DNA from: JACKAQ01 sp965227145
GTDB taxonomy: Bacteria; Calditrichota; Calditrichia; RBG-13-44-9; J075
Length of the DNA stretch: 64,000 nucleotides
Reading direction: 5' to 3'
Assembly: GCA_965227145.1 (NCBI GenBank)
Contig: OZ245730.1
Coordinates: 3,534,001-3,598,000, forward strand
The translations under genes were made by a program, and so were the position numbers. Shown in pieces: positions 27,303 through 37,304 of this stretch (positions are counted from its first letter, which is position 1; each line of letters begins with the position of its first letter). The notes under the pieces were generated by a model, which was given only the letters and a program-made list of their open reading frames with translations, was not told the origin of the DNA and ran no database searches.

Positions 27303-28292
27303 ATGGAATGGATTTTCGATCTTCATTGCGATATGCCGGGATATTTGGCTTACGTAAACAAACTGGACCCGATGAACGAAGACGACATTGGTTGCGCCAT
27401 TCCCCATTTGCAGCGCGGCAATGTGCGGTTGCAGGTGATGGCCATTTTTTCTCCCCCAAAACCGCAAAAAAAAGACCCGCGCGATAAACAGGTTAAAATG
27501 TATCGCAGGATGTTAAAAGAATTCAAAACATATCTGGAACCGCTGCTGGACAAATCCGGAAAACCGGATTTTACCTGGCGTGAGCGCATCAAGGTTATCA
27601 GTTCCATCGAAAACGCAACGGTATTTTGCAAAGAGAATGAACCGCTGGATAACGGTTTCGCAAATTTGGAGCAAATGATAAAAGATTGCGGGAAACCACT
27701 TTACATCGGTTTTACCCATTGGAGCGAAAATCGTTTTGGCGGTGGAAACGATTGTCATATCGGGCTAAAGCCGGATGGCGAAAAACTGCTGGACTATCTC
27801 CACGGAAGAAATATTGCGGTCGATTTTGCCCACGCCAGCGACGAGCTTGCGCACGGTATTTTGAATTACATCGACAAAAAAGGACTGGACATCCGGGTGA
27901 TTGCCAGTCACTCCAATTTCCGTCCGGTTTGCGATCACGAACGCAATTTGCCGGACGAGCTGGCGAAGGCTGTCATCGAGCGAAAGGGATTGATCGGCAT
28001 GAATTTCATGCGTCCATATATCGACATTGCCGAACCGGGGCGAATCACCGATCACATTTTATACGGATTAGAAATCGGCGCAGGCGATGCGCTGGCATTC
28101 GGTGCGGATTTCTTTTACGAAAAACCGCTGCTGGAAGGCACAGATCGCGAAAGCGTCTATTTTCCCGAACACAACAACGCCGGCAAATTCCCGCAAATTC
28201 TGGACAATTTGCGACCGTTTTTGAGCACCGATGAACTTGAAAAATTGTGCTGGAAAAACGCGGAAACGTTTATCCGCGATTTACTCAGCTGA
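27303..28292 (+). CDS. Membrane dipeptidase-like zinc hydrolase, peptidase M19
   Basis: A 329-residue M19 (renal dipeptidase) family enzyme that would cleave dipeptides, possibly D-residue or peptidoglycan-derived. Metal-site segments are visible: DLHCD at residues 6-10, YIGFTHWSENRFGGG, VDFAHASDELAHG, VIASHSNFRPVCDHERN and AFGADFFYE. No signal peptide is seen, so it is cytoplasmic like many bacterial M19 members. AAAGGA precedes the ATG. The stop is followed by a perfect 30-bp palindrome at 28321-28350 that may serve as terminator. Confidence 0.85.
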   Translation: MEWIFDLHCDMPGYLAYVNKLDPMNEDDIGCAIPHLQRGNVRLQVMAIFSPPKPQKKDPRDKQVKMYRRMLKEFKTYLEPLLDKSGKPDFTWRERIKVISSIENATVFCKENEPLDNGFANLEQMIKDCGKPLYIGFTHWSENRFGGGNDCHIGLKPDGEKLLDYLHGRNIAVDFAHASDELAHGILNYIDKKGLDIRVIASHSNFRPVCDHERNLPDELAKAVIERKGLIGMNFMRPYIDIAEPGRITDHILYGLEIGAGDALAFGADFFYEKPLLEGTDRESVYFPEHNNAGKFPQILDNLRPFLSTDELEKLCWKNAETFIRDLLS

Positions 28293-28320
28293 TTTTTTGA
28301 CCTGATTTGCAATGAACAGC

Positions 28321-28350
28321 AGTAGAGGCAATTCATGAATTGCCTCTACT
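28321..28350. repeat. Perfect 30-bp palindrome (REP-like)
   Basis: The arm AGTAGAGGCAATTCA at 28321-28335 is followed with no spacer by its exact reverse complement at 28336-28350. Only one copy is in the window. The core GGCAATTCATGAATTGCC resembles short palindromic repeats that I recall being scattered in many environmental bacterial genomes; that comparison is from memory. It may also act as a terminator hairpin for the dipeptidase gene. Confidence 0.75.
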
Positions 28351-28457
28351 TTCTCGTAAATCCAGTCAAAAAATATTTGCGTTAAAGTTAAATAAATTCA
28401 TAAACCTCATCGAAAAATTCCTGTTCAATTTCATCCCCGGATTATGGCATCACTCCC

Positions 28458-30320
28458 CTACTCCCGGTTTTTGGTGAGAATATCTGCGCGTTCGACGAGG
28501 CTGATAAATTCGGCGCGATAGCCGTACGGATCATCGCCTTTGGCAGATTTCGCCAAATGGTAAACCGATGCCAGCGATGCGTTCGCTTTGAATTCGGAAT
28601 CGCGGAGCAGCATCGCAAATTCGGCAACGGCGGCGGAAAACCGGAAATTTTCGCCGGTTTCGCGGATGGGTTGCGGCGCGCTGTCCAGCACGTTGCTGAA
28701 TTCTTTGCTCACATCGCCATCCGGCGCTTTGTAACGAATGCGAACCGTAAGCACTTCGTCCGTATCGAACGCCACTTTTTTGATGACGGTTTGGGTATAT
28801 TTATTGTCGCCGGATTGGGCAACAGCCTTTTTCGCCGGCACAATTTCGTACAGCGCAGTAACGGTGTGTCCGGCGCCGATCTCGCCCGCATCTTTTTTAT
28901 CATCCGTAAAATCTTCAGTATTCAGCTTGCGATTTTCGTAACCGATCAACCGGTACGATTTTACTTTGGCGGGATTGAATTCAACCTGAATTTTCACATC
29001 TTTTGCGATAGTAAACAGCGTCGCGGTGATCTCGTTGACCAGTACTTTTTTTGCTTCCAGAATATTATCGATGTAGGCATGATTCCCGTTTCCGCGATCC
29101 GCCAATTCCTGCAGCCGGTTATCTTTGTAATTGCCGCTGCCGAACCCGAGAACGGTGAGAAAAATACCATCGTCGCGCTTTTTCTCGATGAAACGCACCA
29201 GCCCCGCCGTGTTGGAAATGCCCACGTTAAAATCGCCGTCCGTTGCCAAAATCACCCGGTTGTTGCCATTTCTGATGAAATTTACTTTGGCAACTTCGTA
29301 TGCCAGTTGGATGCCTTCGCCGCCCGCAGTGCTGCCGCCAGCCTGCAAGTTGTCCAACGCATCGATAATTTTCCGCTTTTCATTTCCGTCTGTGGAGGGC
29401 AACACCAACCCGGCATTTCCGGCGTAAACAACCATCGCAATGCGATCCTGCGGTGATAAATTATCCACTAACATTTTGAACGATTCTTTGAGCAGCGGCA
29501 ATTTATCCGTCGATTTCATCGATCCGGAAACATCGATCAGAAAAACCAGATTGCTCGCTTTCTGATCGGATTTGGCAATTTCCTTTCCGCGTAAACCGAT
29601 GTGAACCAATTGGTTATCGCTGTTCCACGGACATTCGCCGTATGCGATGTTGATCGACAATGGATGGTCACCCTCCGGCTGCGGATAATCGTAATCAAAA
29701 TAATTCACAAATTCTTCCGTGCGAACCACATCGGGATGGGGCATCTGGTTGCGCATGATAAACCGGCGGGCGTTGGCATACGATGCAGCGTCCACATCCG
29801 CCGCAAATGTGGACATCGGATTAGCAATCACTTCCCGAAATCCGCTTTCGGTAATCCGGGAATATTCTTCGGTGTTAAATTCCGGGTTTTGTGATTGAAA
29901 GCTATTTCCAAACAATAATTTCTGTGAACCATTGGAAGAACCGGACCTTACGGATTGGGTTGAATTAGGCTGGATCATCATCCGATCTGAAATGATGTTA
30001 ACTTCTTCTGCCTCAATGGTAGTTTCATCCAGATAAAAATCCATTTGTTTTTGCGAATTCGCTTCGATGCTCACACGGTTGCGCACCGATTGATAGCCAA
30101 TATAATCCACAACAATCTGGTATGTTCCAGCGGGTACATTTTCGATCCGGAAATAGCCGAGCGTATCCGTAAACGCTCCGAGTTTGGTATTCTCCAAACG
30201 CACATTGGCTCCGGGCAACGCCTCGCCGGTGGCTTTTGCGCGGACAAATCCCTCCACACTTCCGTAATCTCCGGCAACAATTGCCGTTGTCATCAGCAAT
30301 AGCAGCAGTAATTTTTTCAT
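28458..30320 (-). CDS. von Willebrand factor A-domain protein (YfbK-like) with carboxypeptidase-like N-terminus
   Basis: A 620-residue envelope protein from ATG 30320, which has GAGG 6 bases upstream; an earlier in-frame non-ATG codon is less likely. MKKLLLLLLMTTAIVAG is the signal. A carboxypeptidase-regulatory-like beta domain follows at about 20-100 (GSVEGFVRAKATGEALPGAN). Then comes the YfbK-type N-terminal segment (TFAADVDAASYANARRFI) and the VWA domain with the MIDAS motif FLIDVSGSMKS, GGSTAGGEG and ATDGDFN. The C-terminal part is the conserved YfbK/DUF3520-type region. It probably binds a partner protein through a metal ion in the periplasm or on the surface. Confidence 0.88.
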   Translation of the reverse strand: MKKLLLLLLMTTAIVAGDYGSVEGFVRAKATGEALPGANVRLENTKLGAFTDTLGYFRIENVPAGTYQIVVDYIGYQSVRNRVSIEANSQKQMDFYLDETTIEAEEVNIISDRMMIQPNSTQSVRSGSSNGSQKLLFGNSFQSQNPEFNTEEYSRITESGFREVIANPMSTFAADVDAASYANARRFIMRNQMPHPDVVRTEEFVNYFDYDYPQPEGDHPLSINIAYGECPWNSDNQLVHIGLRGKEIAKSDQKASNLVFLIDVSGSMKSTDKLPLLKESFKMLVDNLSPQDRIAMVVYAGNAGLVLPSTDGNEKRKIIDALDNLQAGGSTAGGEGIQLAYEVAKVNFIRNGNNRVILATDGDFNVGISNTAGLVRFIEKKRDDGIFLTVLGFGSGNYKDNRLQELADRGNGNHAYIDNILEAKKVLVNEITATLFTIAKDVKIQVEFNPAKVKSYRLIGYENRKLNTEDFTDDKKDAGEIGAGHTVTALYEIVPAKKAVAQSGDNKYTQTVIKKVAFDTDEVLTVRIRYKAPDGDVSKEFSNVLDSAPQPIRETGENFRFSAAVAEFAMLLRDSEFKANASLASVYHLAKSAKGDDPYGYRAEFISLVERADILTKNRE

Positions 30321-30559
30321 CTCATACCTCGTTGGTAACATTCATTTTTGGGTCGTTTGCATTTAGACGACAGCGATCCATTATTCATTTATCTTAAAAA
30401 CCCATTTTCTTACCAACATTTTCACTTTTCGAAAGATTTTCGTTCGTATTCAATTTGGAAACTTTTGGATAACATCCGATTTTTGATTAATATTCAATAC
30501 TAATTTGTAACCTTTTATTGTAATAATTCAGGAATTTTTGACGTAACAGGGGGCGTAAA

Positions 30560-31504
30560 ATGGAACCAGATAACGGGTCACTTCAAACAGACGAAATCGA
30601 AAAAAGCAACTCAAAAATGGTGGAAATTGACGGGGAAACCATCGAATATGATCAACTGATCCGCGAATACAAATCCCTGAAAGACAACGCCATAACCAAC
30701 AAAAAACTGTATCGAAAAGCAGTAAGTAAGTATCTTCAGGAAAAGGAGCTTAAGCCTTATCAGGCAGAGCTGATTAAAATGCAGCAAACGCTCGAAAAAA
30801 CCGGGCAGAAAATGATCATCCTGTTCGAAGGTCGAGACGCAGCCGGGAAAGGCGGCACCATTCGCAGGGTAACCCGTTATATGAACGAAAAACACTATCG
30901 CGTTGTCGCGTTGGGCAGACCCACCGAAGAGCAAAAAACCCAGTGGTTTTTCCAGCGATATGTTGCGGAATTCCCGCACGGCGGCGAAATTGTATTGTTC
31001 GACCGAAGCTGGTATAACCGCGCGATGGTGGAACCCGTTTTCGGTTTTTGCAGCGATGAGGAATACGAAAATTTCATGCACGGCGTGATCGGTTTTGAGA
31101 AAGATCTGGTTCGCCAGGGCACAATTCTCATCAAATTATATTTCAGCGTTACCAAAGATGAGCAAAAACGCCGGTTCGAACGCCGGAAAAACGACAAGCT
31201 CCGCCAATGGAAACTCAGCGAAGTGGATTTGCAGGCGCAAGATCGCTGGGACGATTTCACTGAAATGAAATACCGCATGCTCAAACGCACCAGCACCGTG
31301 GAATGCCCGTGGACAATCATCCGTTCGGATAACAAACACAAAGCCCGGCTAAACGCCATGAAAGTGATTTTAAACGTGGTGAATTATGAACGGCTGGATA
31401 ACAAACTGAATTTTGTCCCGGATGCCAAAGTGGTCATTTCCGGTGCGCGAGAACTGGAATTAATGGAATCACAGCGGTTGCGCAGCGGCAAATTCACCGG
31501 ATAA
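30560..31504 (+). CDS. ppk2: Polyphosphate kinase 2
   Basis: PPK2 transfers phosphate between polyphosphate and nucleotides. This 314-residue protein has the family core: Walker A EGRDAAGKGGT (about 90-100), a lid segment RPTEEQKTQWFFQRY, and Walker B LFDRSWYNRA (146-155). The sequence GFCSDEEYENFM and the later FERRKNDKLRQWKLSEVD complete the fold. Length and one-domain structure fit class I enzymes, which make NTP from NDP, but class cannot be fixed by eye. AGGGGG lies before the ATG. It is cytoplasmic and followed 102 bases later by an ATP-grasp gene, possibly cotranscribed. Confidence 0.9.
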   Translation: MEPDNGSLQTDEIEKSNSKMVEIDGETIEYDQLIREYKSLKDNAITNKKLYRKAVSKYLQEKELKPYQAELIKMQQTLEKTGQKMIILFEGRDAAGKGGTIRRVTRYMNEKHYRVVALGRPTEEQKTQWFFQRYVAEFPHGGEIVLFDRSWYNRAMVEPVFGFCSDEEYENFMHGVIGFEKDLVRQGTILIKLYFSVTKDEQKRRFERRKNDKLRQWKLSEVDLQAQDRWDDFTEMKYRMLKRTSTVECPWTIIRSDNKHKARLNAMKVILNVVNYERLDNKLNFVPDAKVVISGARELELMESQRLRSGKFTG

Positions 31505-31606
31505 TTTTTGGGGAAAGCCAGCATCGGCGGCATCGTTTTACATCAAAAACAATTTCTATAATTTACTAATTTACAACCATTTAAAGCGGCGGCGGAGAAT
31601 TCACCG

Positions 31607-32824
31607 ATGTCAAATAATCATAGACCCATCACCATTTTGTGCATTGCCTGTTACTTTAAAGGCGAGGAATTTCTGCGGGAATGCAAACGGCAGGGTTGCC
31701 GGGTGTTGTTGCTCACAGCAAAATCGCTGGAGCACGAAAATTGGCCCCGCGAGAGCATCGATGAAATTTTTTACATGGACGAACCGGATTACGAATGGGA
31801 TATCGAAAACATGATAAAAGGCGTCAGTTTTATGGCGCGCACAGAGCATATCGACCGCATCGTTCCGATGGACGATTTTGATCTGGAAAAAGCAGCCGCG
31901 CTCCGCGAGCATTTGCGCGTACCGGGCATGGGCGATACCCGCACCCGCTACTTTCGCGATAAGCTTTCCATGCGTAAAAAAGCCCACGAGGACGGCATTC
32001 TGGTGCCACCGTTTGAGCATGTGCTGAATCATGAACGGGTTAACAAATATCTTGCCGCCGTTCCGGGACCGTGGGTGATCAAACCCCGGATGCAGGCATC
32101 GGCTGTTGGTATCAAAAAAGCGTTCAATGCGCAGGAATTTTGGGATTTTGTGAACACACTCGGCGATGAGCAATCGCATTATCTTGTTGAACAATTTATT
32201 CCCGGCGAAGTGTATCACGTTGATGCAATTATGGTGGACGGTCAGGTGTTGTTCAATCGCGTCAGCAAATACATGGCGACGCCGTGGGAAGTTACCCATG
32301 AAGGCGGAATTTTCCGCAGCCACACCGTTCTGCACGGCTCTGCCGATGAAGTTGAACTGAACCGGCTCAATCGCGAACTGCTCAACTCGTTGGGATTAAT
32401 TCGCGGGGTTTCGCACACGGAATACATCAAAGCAAAATCGGACGGGCGATTTTATTTTCTGGAAACATCCGCACGGGTTGGCGGGGCGCATCTCGCGGAG
32501 ATGGTTGAGGCATCCAGCGGCATCAATTTATGGCGGGAATGGGCACGGCTGGAATCGTTGCCAAACGGAAAAATGTATGAATTGCCAACATATCGCAACG
32601 ATTATGGCGGAATTATTACCACGCTGGCAAAACAGGAACATCCGGATACAACGGCATATAGTGATCCCGAAGTCGTTTGGCGAATGAATCGGCGGCATCA
32701 TGCGGGGCTGATTATTCAATCCGACAAATACGAAAGAATTATCGAACTGCTCGATCAATACGCATTCCGGTTCGATAGCGATTTCCACACAAAAATGCCG
32801 GCACCGGAACGCCCGACATCATAA
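31607..32824 (+). CDS. ATP-grasp ligase of unknown substrate
   Basis: A 405-residue ATP-grasp protein. The N-terminal 110 residues form a Rossmann-like pre-ATP-grasp domain (TILCIACYFKGEEFLREC). The grasp domain holds PWVIKPRMQASAVGIKK (nucleotide lysine), YLVEQFIPGEVYHVDAIM and the metal/phosphate region FLETSARVGGAHLAEMVE. The architecture matches carboxylate-amine ligases such as PurK and L-amino-acid ligases. Nothing in the context reveals the acid or amine. GGAG lies about 9 bases before the ATG and a strong terminator follows at 32989-33023. Confidence 0.82.
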   Translation: MSNNHRPITILCIACYFKGEEFLRECKRQGCRVLLLTAKSLEHENWPRESIDEIFYMDEPDYEWDIENMIKGVSFMARTEHIDRIVPMDDFDLEKAAALREHLRVPGMGDTRTRYFRDKLSMRKKAHEDGILVPPFEHVLNHERVNKYLAAVPGPWVIKPRMQASAVGIKKAFNAQEFWDFVNTLGDEQSHYLVEQFIPGEVYHVDAIMVDGQVLFNRVSKYMATPWEVTHEGGIFRSHTVLHGSADEVELNRLNRELLNSLGLIRGVSHTEYIKAKSDGRFYFLETSARVGGAHLAEMVEASSGINLWREWARLESLPNGKMYELPTYRNDYGGIITTLAKQEHPDTTAYSDPEVVWRMNRRHHAGLIIQSDKYERIIELLDQYAFRFDSDFHTKMPAPERPTS

Positions 32825-32988
32825 TATTTCAAAAAAAATATTTTGATTAATCAATGTTTATCACGAACTTGCGACTGTTTCATTTGATATTTGAACCGTT
32901 CACCGAATCTTGATTGCGGTGAAAAAAAAGAGAAAAAAGATACCAGCATACCATCCCTGCAACATCTCGGTGTAACCACCGGATGATG

Positions 32989-33023
32989 AATCGCCCGGTT
33001 ACCAAATCGGGCGATTTTTTTTT
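32989..33023 (+). terminator. Intrinsic terminator after the ATP-grasp gene
   Basis: AATCGCCCG (32989-32997) pairs with CGGGCGATT (33008-33016) and the T-run extends to 33023. It is 165 bases after the stop codon. The rest of this 301-base gap shows no coding content. Confidence 0.85.
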
Positions 33024-33125
33024 GCCTAAACCTCATTATTTTATATTTTCGCTAATATATCAGCCGTTATTTCCCGATAAGATAGGTGTTAAATAATCAT
33101 TATCCATTTTAACACGGATGTCAAA

Positions 33126-35168
33126 ATGAACTGTTTAAGAGATGTTTTTTTTGCACTTATCGTATTTATTTTATTGGGATCGGGATGTAAAAAAATTGTA
33201 TCTGAAGAAGAAAACCCTGCCGAAATCCCCGCAACTTTTACCTATCGGACAAACAATACGCTTTCCGTTCGGTTTGAAGCCATTCTGCCAACCGGAGAAC
33301 GGCTGGCCAATCGGCGGTGCATTCTTTCCACAAACGAATTCGACGCCGACAGACTGCCAACCCAGGTCATTTTAGAGGGATTTACAGATAACAACGGCAT
33401 TTTCGAAACCGTTACGGAAATTCCCTTTGACATTCACGAATTGTATATGCAAATCGTATTTTTTGGTGTCAAAAATGCCGGTGTAATAAGCACCCATTCG
33501 GGCAGCGCCGTTTTGCGATTGGGACACGGGATTGGACCATCAGTTGCAAAAAAAGAAACGGAGCGGTTGCCGAAATCATCCGTCGTCGATACCAGCATTT
33601 ATGCGCCAAATATTATTTTCATGGGCACTTGGGACGATCGCGGCACACCGGATTATCTGGCAGCGGACACGCCAGTGCCAGCCGACGTTTTGATTTCCCT
33701 GAACAACGCATTGCCGGAAGAAGTTAGCGTATTCACCTATCATCCCGATTATGTGGCAACCGGAAATGAAACGAACGCCGTAACAACCGGCGAAGTGGAT
33801 TTGTCGGTGGTTTTTCTTCATGAAGGAACCGGTTACCCAAATTCATTCGGGTACTATACTTATCCGGTTGGCAATCCTCCGGCTGCTGAGGAAGATATCA
33901 ATCTCAATATTATTTTTCCACATGTTGAATACGAGGTTTTTTCCGATCCGACTGAATATTGGTGGCACACGATCGTTCCCGGAAATACTGTTTCGTTGGG
34001 AACGATTCCCGCGAATACGGAAGTCGGTTGGGGATTGTTGTTTGATTCGTTCATTTACTCAAACAGCACGGTCGATCCCGGTTATTACCAATTGTATTCC
34101 GATCCGCAATTTAATGAAGTTATAAATCCGGATGAGCAGCAACATATGGTGATGATAAAAGATTTAGCCATAAACAAAGTATTCGTGGGATTTGAGCAGC
34201 TCCGGCGAGATAATTATCTGGGAAAAATGAACGACGATTTCAACGATATCGTCATATATTTTGATGCAGATTCGATAGATTTGACAGATGTTCCGCCGGT
34301 CGAGCCGCCGCCGGACTGTGATAACGATGGCATTCCGGATTATTGGGATGAATTTCCGTGTGATCCGAGATGTTCTTATATTATAATCAGCGATTATAAA
34401 ACCTTGGCTATTGAAGATGATTGGCCAACCATGGGTGATAAGGATTTCAATGATCTTGTAATTTCTTACAAGACTGAAAAATGGTTCAATTCATCAAACG
34501 AGATAACTGATTTGTTCATTACGTTGCTCGTGCGTGCGGCTGGTTCAGACAAAAATAACGGTTTTGGTTTTGAATTAAACACACTCGAAAGCAATATCAA
34601 AAACTTAACCGGGAGTCAGCTTACAACAGGTAATATTCAACTATCTCCCAATGGAACAGAATTGGGGTCATCAAATGCCGTCATCATCGTTTTTGATGAT
34701 GTTCTTTCATTAATTTCGCCCATCGGTGGCGCAACAACCGTTAATACACAGGAAGGTTACCAAGCGAGCCCTATTGACACAATCAACCTGAGTATTGAAT
34801 TCGATAGACCTTTGAGTGATTTGCAGTTAAATCCGTTTATATTTGTTGATGGTGAACGCGGGCGTGAAATACATTTGAATAACTACCCACCTACCCAAAT
34901 GGCTGATAATAGCTATTTTAACACCGTTGACGATGCTTCGGATACTACTATGGGAATATATTACCGGACAGCAGATAATAATAGTTGGGCTTTGGAACTA
35001 CCGCTTTTTTGGGAATATCCCTTTGAAGGTAGATTCATTGATGAGGCATATTATCATTATAATGATTGGCGAACCTCCGGTGGATCGACATTTACAAATT
35101 GGTATATCTCAGGTTACGCTGTACAAGAATATATCTACAAACCTTACGGTCTCGGCAAAGGAAAGTAA
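33126..35168 (+). CDS. LruC-domain lipoprotein
   Basis: A 680-residue predicted lipoprotein. The N-terminus ALIVFILLGSGCKK has a clear lipobox with Cys21. Two DUF4114-like signatures, NDDFNDIVIYFD and DKDFNDLVISYKTE, flank a thrombospondin-3-like calcium strip (CDNDGIPDYWDEFPCDP). The C-terminal half, with HLNNYPPTQMADNSYF, matches the LruC domain known from Bacteroidota and Leptospira surface proteins. It is probably exposed on the outer membrane, and the acidic DxDxDG-type strip suggests calcium binding. The start has only a weak ribosome binding site. No SusD/TonB partner is adjacent. Confidence 0.82.
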   Translation: MNCLRDVFFALIVFILLGSGCKKIVSEEENPAEIPATFTYRTNNTLSVRFEAILPTGERLANRRCILSTNEFDADRLPTQVILEGFTDNNGIFETVTEIPFDIHELYMQIVFFGVKNAGVISTHSGSAVLRLGHGIGPSVAKKETERLPKSSVVDTSIYAPNIIFMGTWDDRGTPDYLAADTPVPADVLISLNNALPEEVSVFTYHPDYVATGNETNAVTTGEVDLSVVFLHEGTGYPNSFGYYTYPVGNPPAAEEDINLNIIFPHVEYEVFSDPTEYWWHTIVPGNTVSLGTIPANTEVGWGLLFDSFIYSNSTVDPGYYQLYSDPQFNEVINPDEQQHMVMIKDLAINKVFVGFEQLRRDNYLGKMNDDFNDIVIYFDADSIDLTDVPPVEPPPDCDNDGIPDYWDEFPCDPRCSYIIISDYKTLAIEDDWPTMGDKDFNDLVISYKTEKWFNSSNEITDLFITLLVRAAGSDKNNGFGFELNTLESNIKNLTGSQLTTGNIQLSPNGTELGSSNAVIIVFDDVLSLISPIGGATTVNTQEGYQASPIDTINLSIEFDRPLSDLQLNPFIFVDGERGREIHLNNYPPTQMADNSYFNTVDDASDTTMGIYYRTADNNSWALELPLFWEYPFEGRFIDEAYYHYNDWRTSGGSTFTNWYISGYAVQEYIYKPYGLGKGK

Positions 35169-35195
35169 CAAAAACCTCTGTTTTTTAACCATTTA

Positions 35196-35627
35196 TCATA
35201 ATTTATAATCGCGTAAATATTGAGCCATTCCGGTGTTGAATTCAATTTCAAATACCGGGATGGCGCGTAAATCCTCGCCAAAAATACGCCGCAATTCCGG
35301 AACAAGCCCGGAGATCTCACTGTAAATTTCGACAGCCCCAGGCTCTGCTCCATTTAATCCAACATCTTCCGCCCAATGTGAAAAATCCGCTGCTTCCTCA
35401 AAAATTTCGCATTCCTGCAGCACCAGTTGCAGCATGACAACCGGTTTGCAATCGGGCACATCCTCAAATTCGTCCATCACGGGAACAGAAAAAATTTCAC
35501 CGCCAACAGCCATCTTAATTCGCCGGTAAAACAATTTTTCCAGCGATTCGGATGGCTCACCGATTGGAAATGTCAACCCGAGCCGTTTTACCGCATTGGC
35601 CAATTGCTCAACTTCGGGGTATTGCAT
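35196..35627 (-). CDS. Uncharacterised small acidic protein
   Basis: A 143-residue protein from ATG 35627 (AAAGGTG upstream); the frame is open 16 codons further without support. It is acidic and mixed helical/beta (EVEQLANAVKRLGLTFP, GLVPELRRIFGEDLRAIPVFEIEF). It has no signal, no membrane segment and no motif I recognise. It stands alone between the LruC lipoprotein (convergent) and the caspase-like gene (divergent). Function unknown. Confidence 0.65.
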   Translation of the reverse strand: MQYPEVEQLANAVKRLGLTFPIGEPSESLEKLFYRRIKMAVGGEIFSVPVMDEFEDVPDCKPVVMLQLVLQECEIFEEAADFSHWAEDVGLNGAEPGAVEIYSEISGLVPELRRIFGEDLRAIPVFEIEFNTGMAQYLRDYKL

Positions 35628-35849
35628 TTTAACACCTTTGTTTATTTGGTCAGATTTGCTGGGATTCAATTGCAAAGATCCATTTGCGTAATATTCAATT
35701 AAATCAAAACTTTACGTGATTTTTTGTTGACAACATCATTTTAACATGTTTAGCTTTAAAACGTGCGAAAATCTTGTGTCTGTTGAGAAAAATTGCTGCT
35801 TCTGCAACATGACTGATCTCGCTTTTTACCAAATATTACGGGATATCCG

Positions 35850-37280
35850 ATGAAAAAATCTGCATCACACATCACAATCCTGATATTTTTTATGATATTG
35901 TTTCTATTGAATTTGGGACTTGCGCAAACCCGTGGCGCAGAGCCGATAGGAACACCGTCGAATATCCAATCCATCAAATCCGGGATGGGAAAAACGTGGG
36001 CAGTTCTGGTTGCCAACAGCGATTACAGCAATTGGCCAAACCTGAACGGCGAGCCATATCGCGATGTTGACAGCCTCAAAAAAGTGCTGGAAGGCTACCA
36101 ATTTGAGAAAATAATCATCGAAAAAGATCTTACCATGAAAAGCTGTGAACCGTTTTTCCGCGATCTCTATCGCAAAATTGTTGATGAACAAGTGAACAGC
36201 CTGCTGATTTATTTTGCCGGACACGGCTATTACGATGAATTGCTGGACAAAGGTTTTTGGGTGCCGGTTGACGCCGCAAAAGATAACACTATCGGCTATT
36301 TTGGCGATGAAACAATCCGCAGTTTTGTTGAATTATACAATCGCCAGGCTCGACATGTGCTGCTGATTGCCGATTGCTGTTTTGGCGGCAATATTCTGGA
36401 ATTTCGCTCCAACAACGAAATAACGCCGTCAGTCGCGGATTTACACAATGTGCTGATTGATATTTCCAAAACATCTGCTTTTGGCATCACTTCCGGCAGA
36501 AAGGAGGAACGGGTTGCCAATCGATCGCTGTTTTCCCGGGCGCTGCACGACCTGCTGTCACGGAATCAGCAGGGATTTTTGCGCTCGGCGGATGTGGCGT
36601 TTCGCATCAGCAAAAGCGTCCGGGAAGTGCTCAACAATCAGCAACCGCAATACGGGCCGGTCGCCCGGACACATGAATTTGGTCAATTTGTTTTCATCCG
36701 AAAACGGGAATTTGTAGAAAACGCGGTGCGCGATGCCAATGAAAATCTGGACCGAAATGCGTTGCATCAAAAAAGGAACACCTTTTCAGCGACAATATCG
36801 CAATTGTTGTTGGGTTACAGCCTGCGCACCCGGGATCTGGTCACGGCGTATCAGCATGTGACGGATTTCGGCGTGCAAAATAAAGGCGCCATCGAAAATC
36901 TGAATTCAGTTGTGGATGCTTATAATCGATATTATGAGGATTTGTTCACCAACAATATTCGTTACACAAATGAGCTGAGCGAACTGTGGCAAAATCCATC
37001 GCTGACCGATACGCTATCCGAAATTTCGGATTTGATTATTGAAAAAGTGCATAAACCTAATGTGTACACATTGGGCAAAGCCATCTCCAAAGCGATCAAT
37101 CAGGTGAACAGCAATCGGTCGGAAAATAGTGCGGAAAAGCGGCAACTGACCCGCAATATCAACGAAATGACCGCCCAATTTGCCACCGAACTGAATCAAT
37201 TGCTGCCGGTTTTGGATCAAAAAATCGCCACTTTTTTATCGAATTTAAAAAAGGATTCAGATTCACCGAAACAAAATTGA
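35850..37280 (+). CDS. Secreted caspase-family (C14-like) cysteine protease
   Basis: A 476-residue protein with an N-terminal signal/anchor (ITILIFFMILFLLNLGLAQ). The caspase-like domain spans about 45-285: WAVLVANSDYSNWPNLNGEPYRDV opens the fold, YFAGHGY holds His125 and IADCCFGG holds Cys177, the expected dyad. The remaining 190 residues are helical (ISQLLLGYSLRTRDLVTAY, NEMTAQFATELNQLLPVL) and not recognised. The second residue of the usual DSCxSG box is Cys here, so two cysteines sit side by side. A small lipoprotein gene starts 24 bases downstream. Exported metacaspase-like enzymes of this type are common but their targets are unknown. Confidence 0.85.
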   Translation: MKKSASHITILIFFMILFLLNLGLAQTRGAEPIGTPSNIQSIKSGMGKTWAVLVANSDYSNWPNLNGEPYRDVDSLKKVLEGYQFEKIIIEKDLTMKSCEPFFRDLYRKIVDEQVNSLLIYFAGHGYYDELLDKGFWVPVDAAKDNTIGYFGDETIRSFVELYNRQARHVLLIADCCFGGNILEFRSNNEITPSVADLHNVLIDISKTSAFGITSGRKEERVANRSLFSRALHDLLSRNQQGFLRSADVAFRISKSVREVLNNQQPQYGPVARTHEFGQFVFIRKREFVENAVRDANENLDRNALHQKRNTFSATISQLLLGYSLRTRDLVTAYQHVTDFGVQNKGAIENLNSVVDAYNRYYEDLFTNNIRYTNELSELWQNPSLTDTLSEISDLIIEKVHKPNVYTLGKAISKAINQVNSNRSENSAEKRQLTRNINEMTAQFATELNQLLPVLDQKIATFLSNLKKDSDSPKQN

Positions 37281-37304
37281 TATAAAAAAACGGAGGTTTA
37301 TTTT

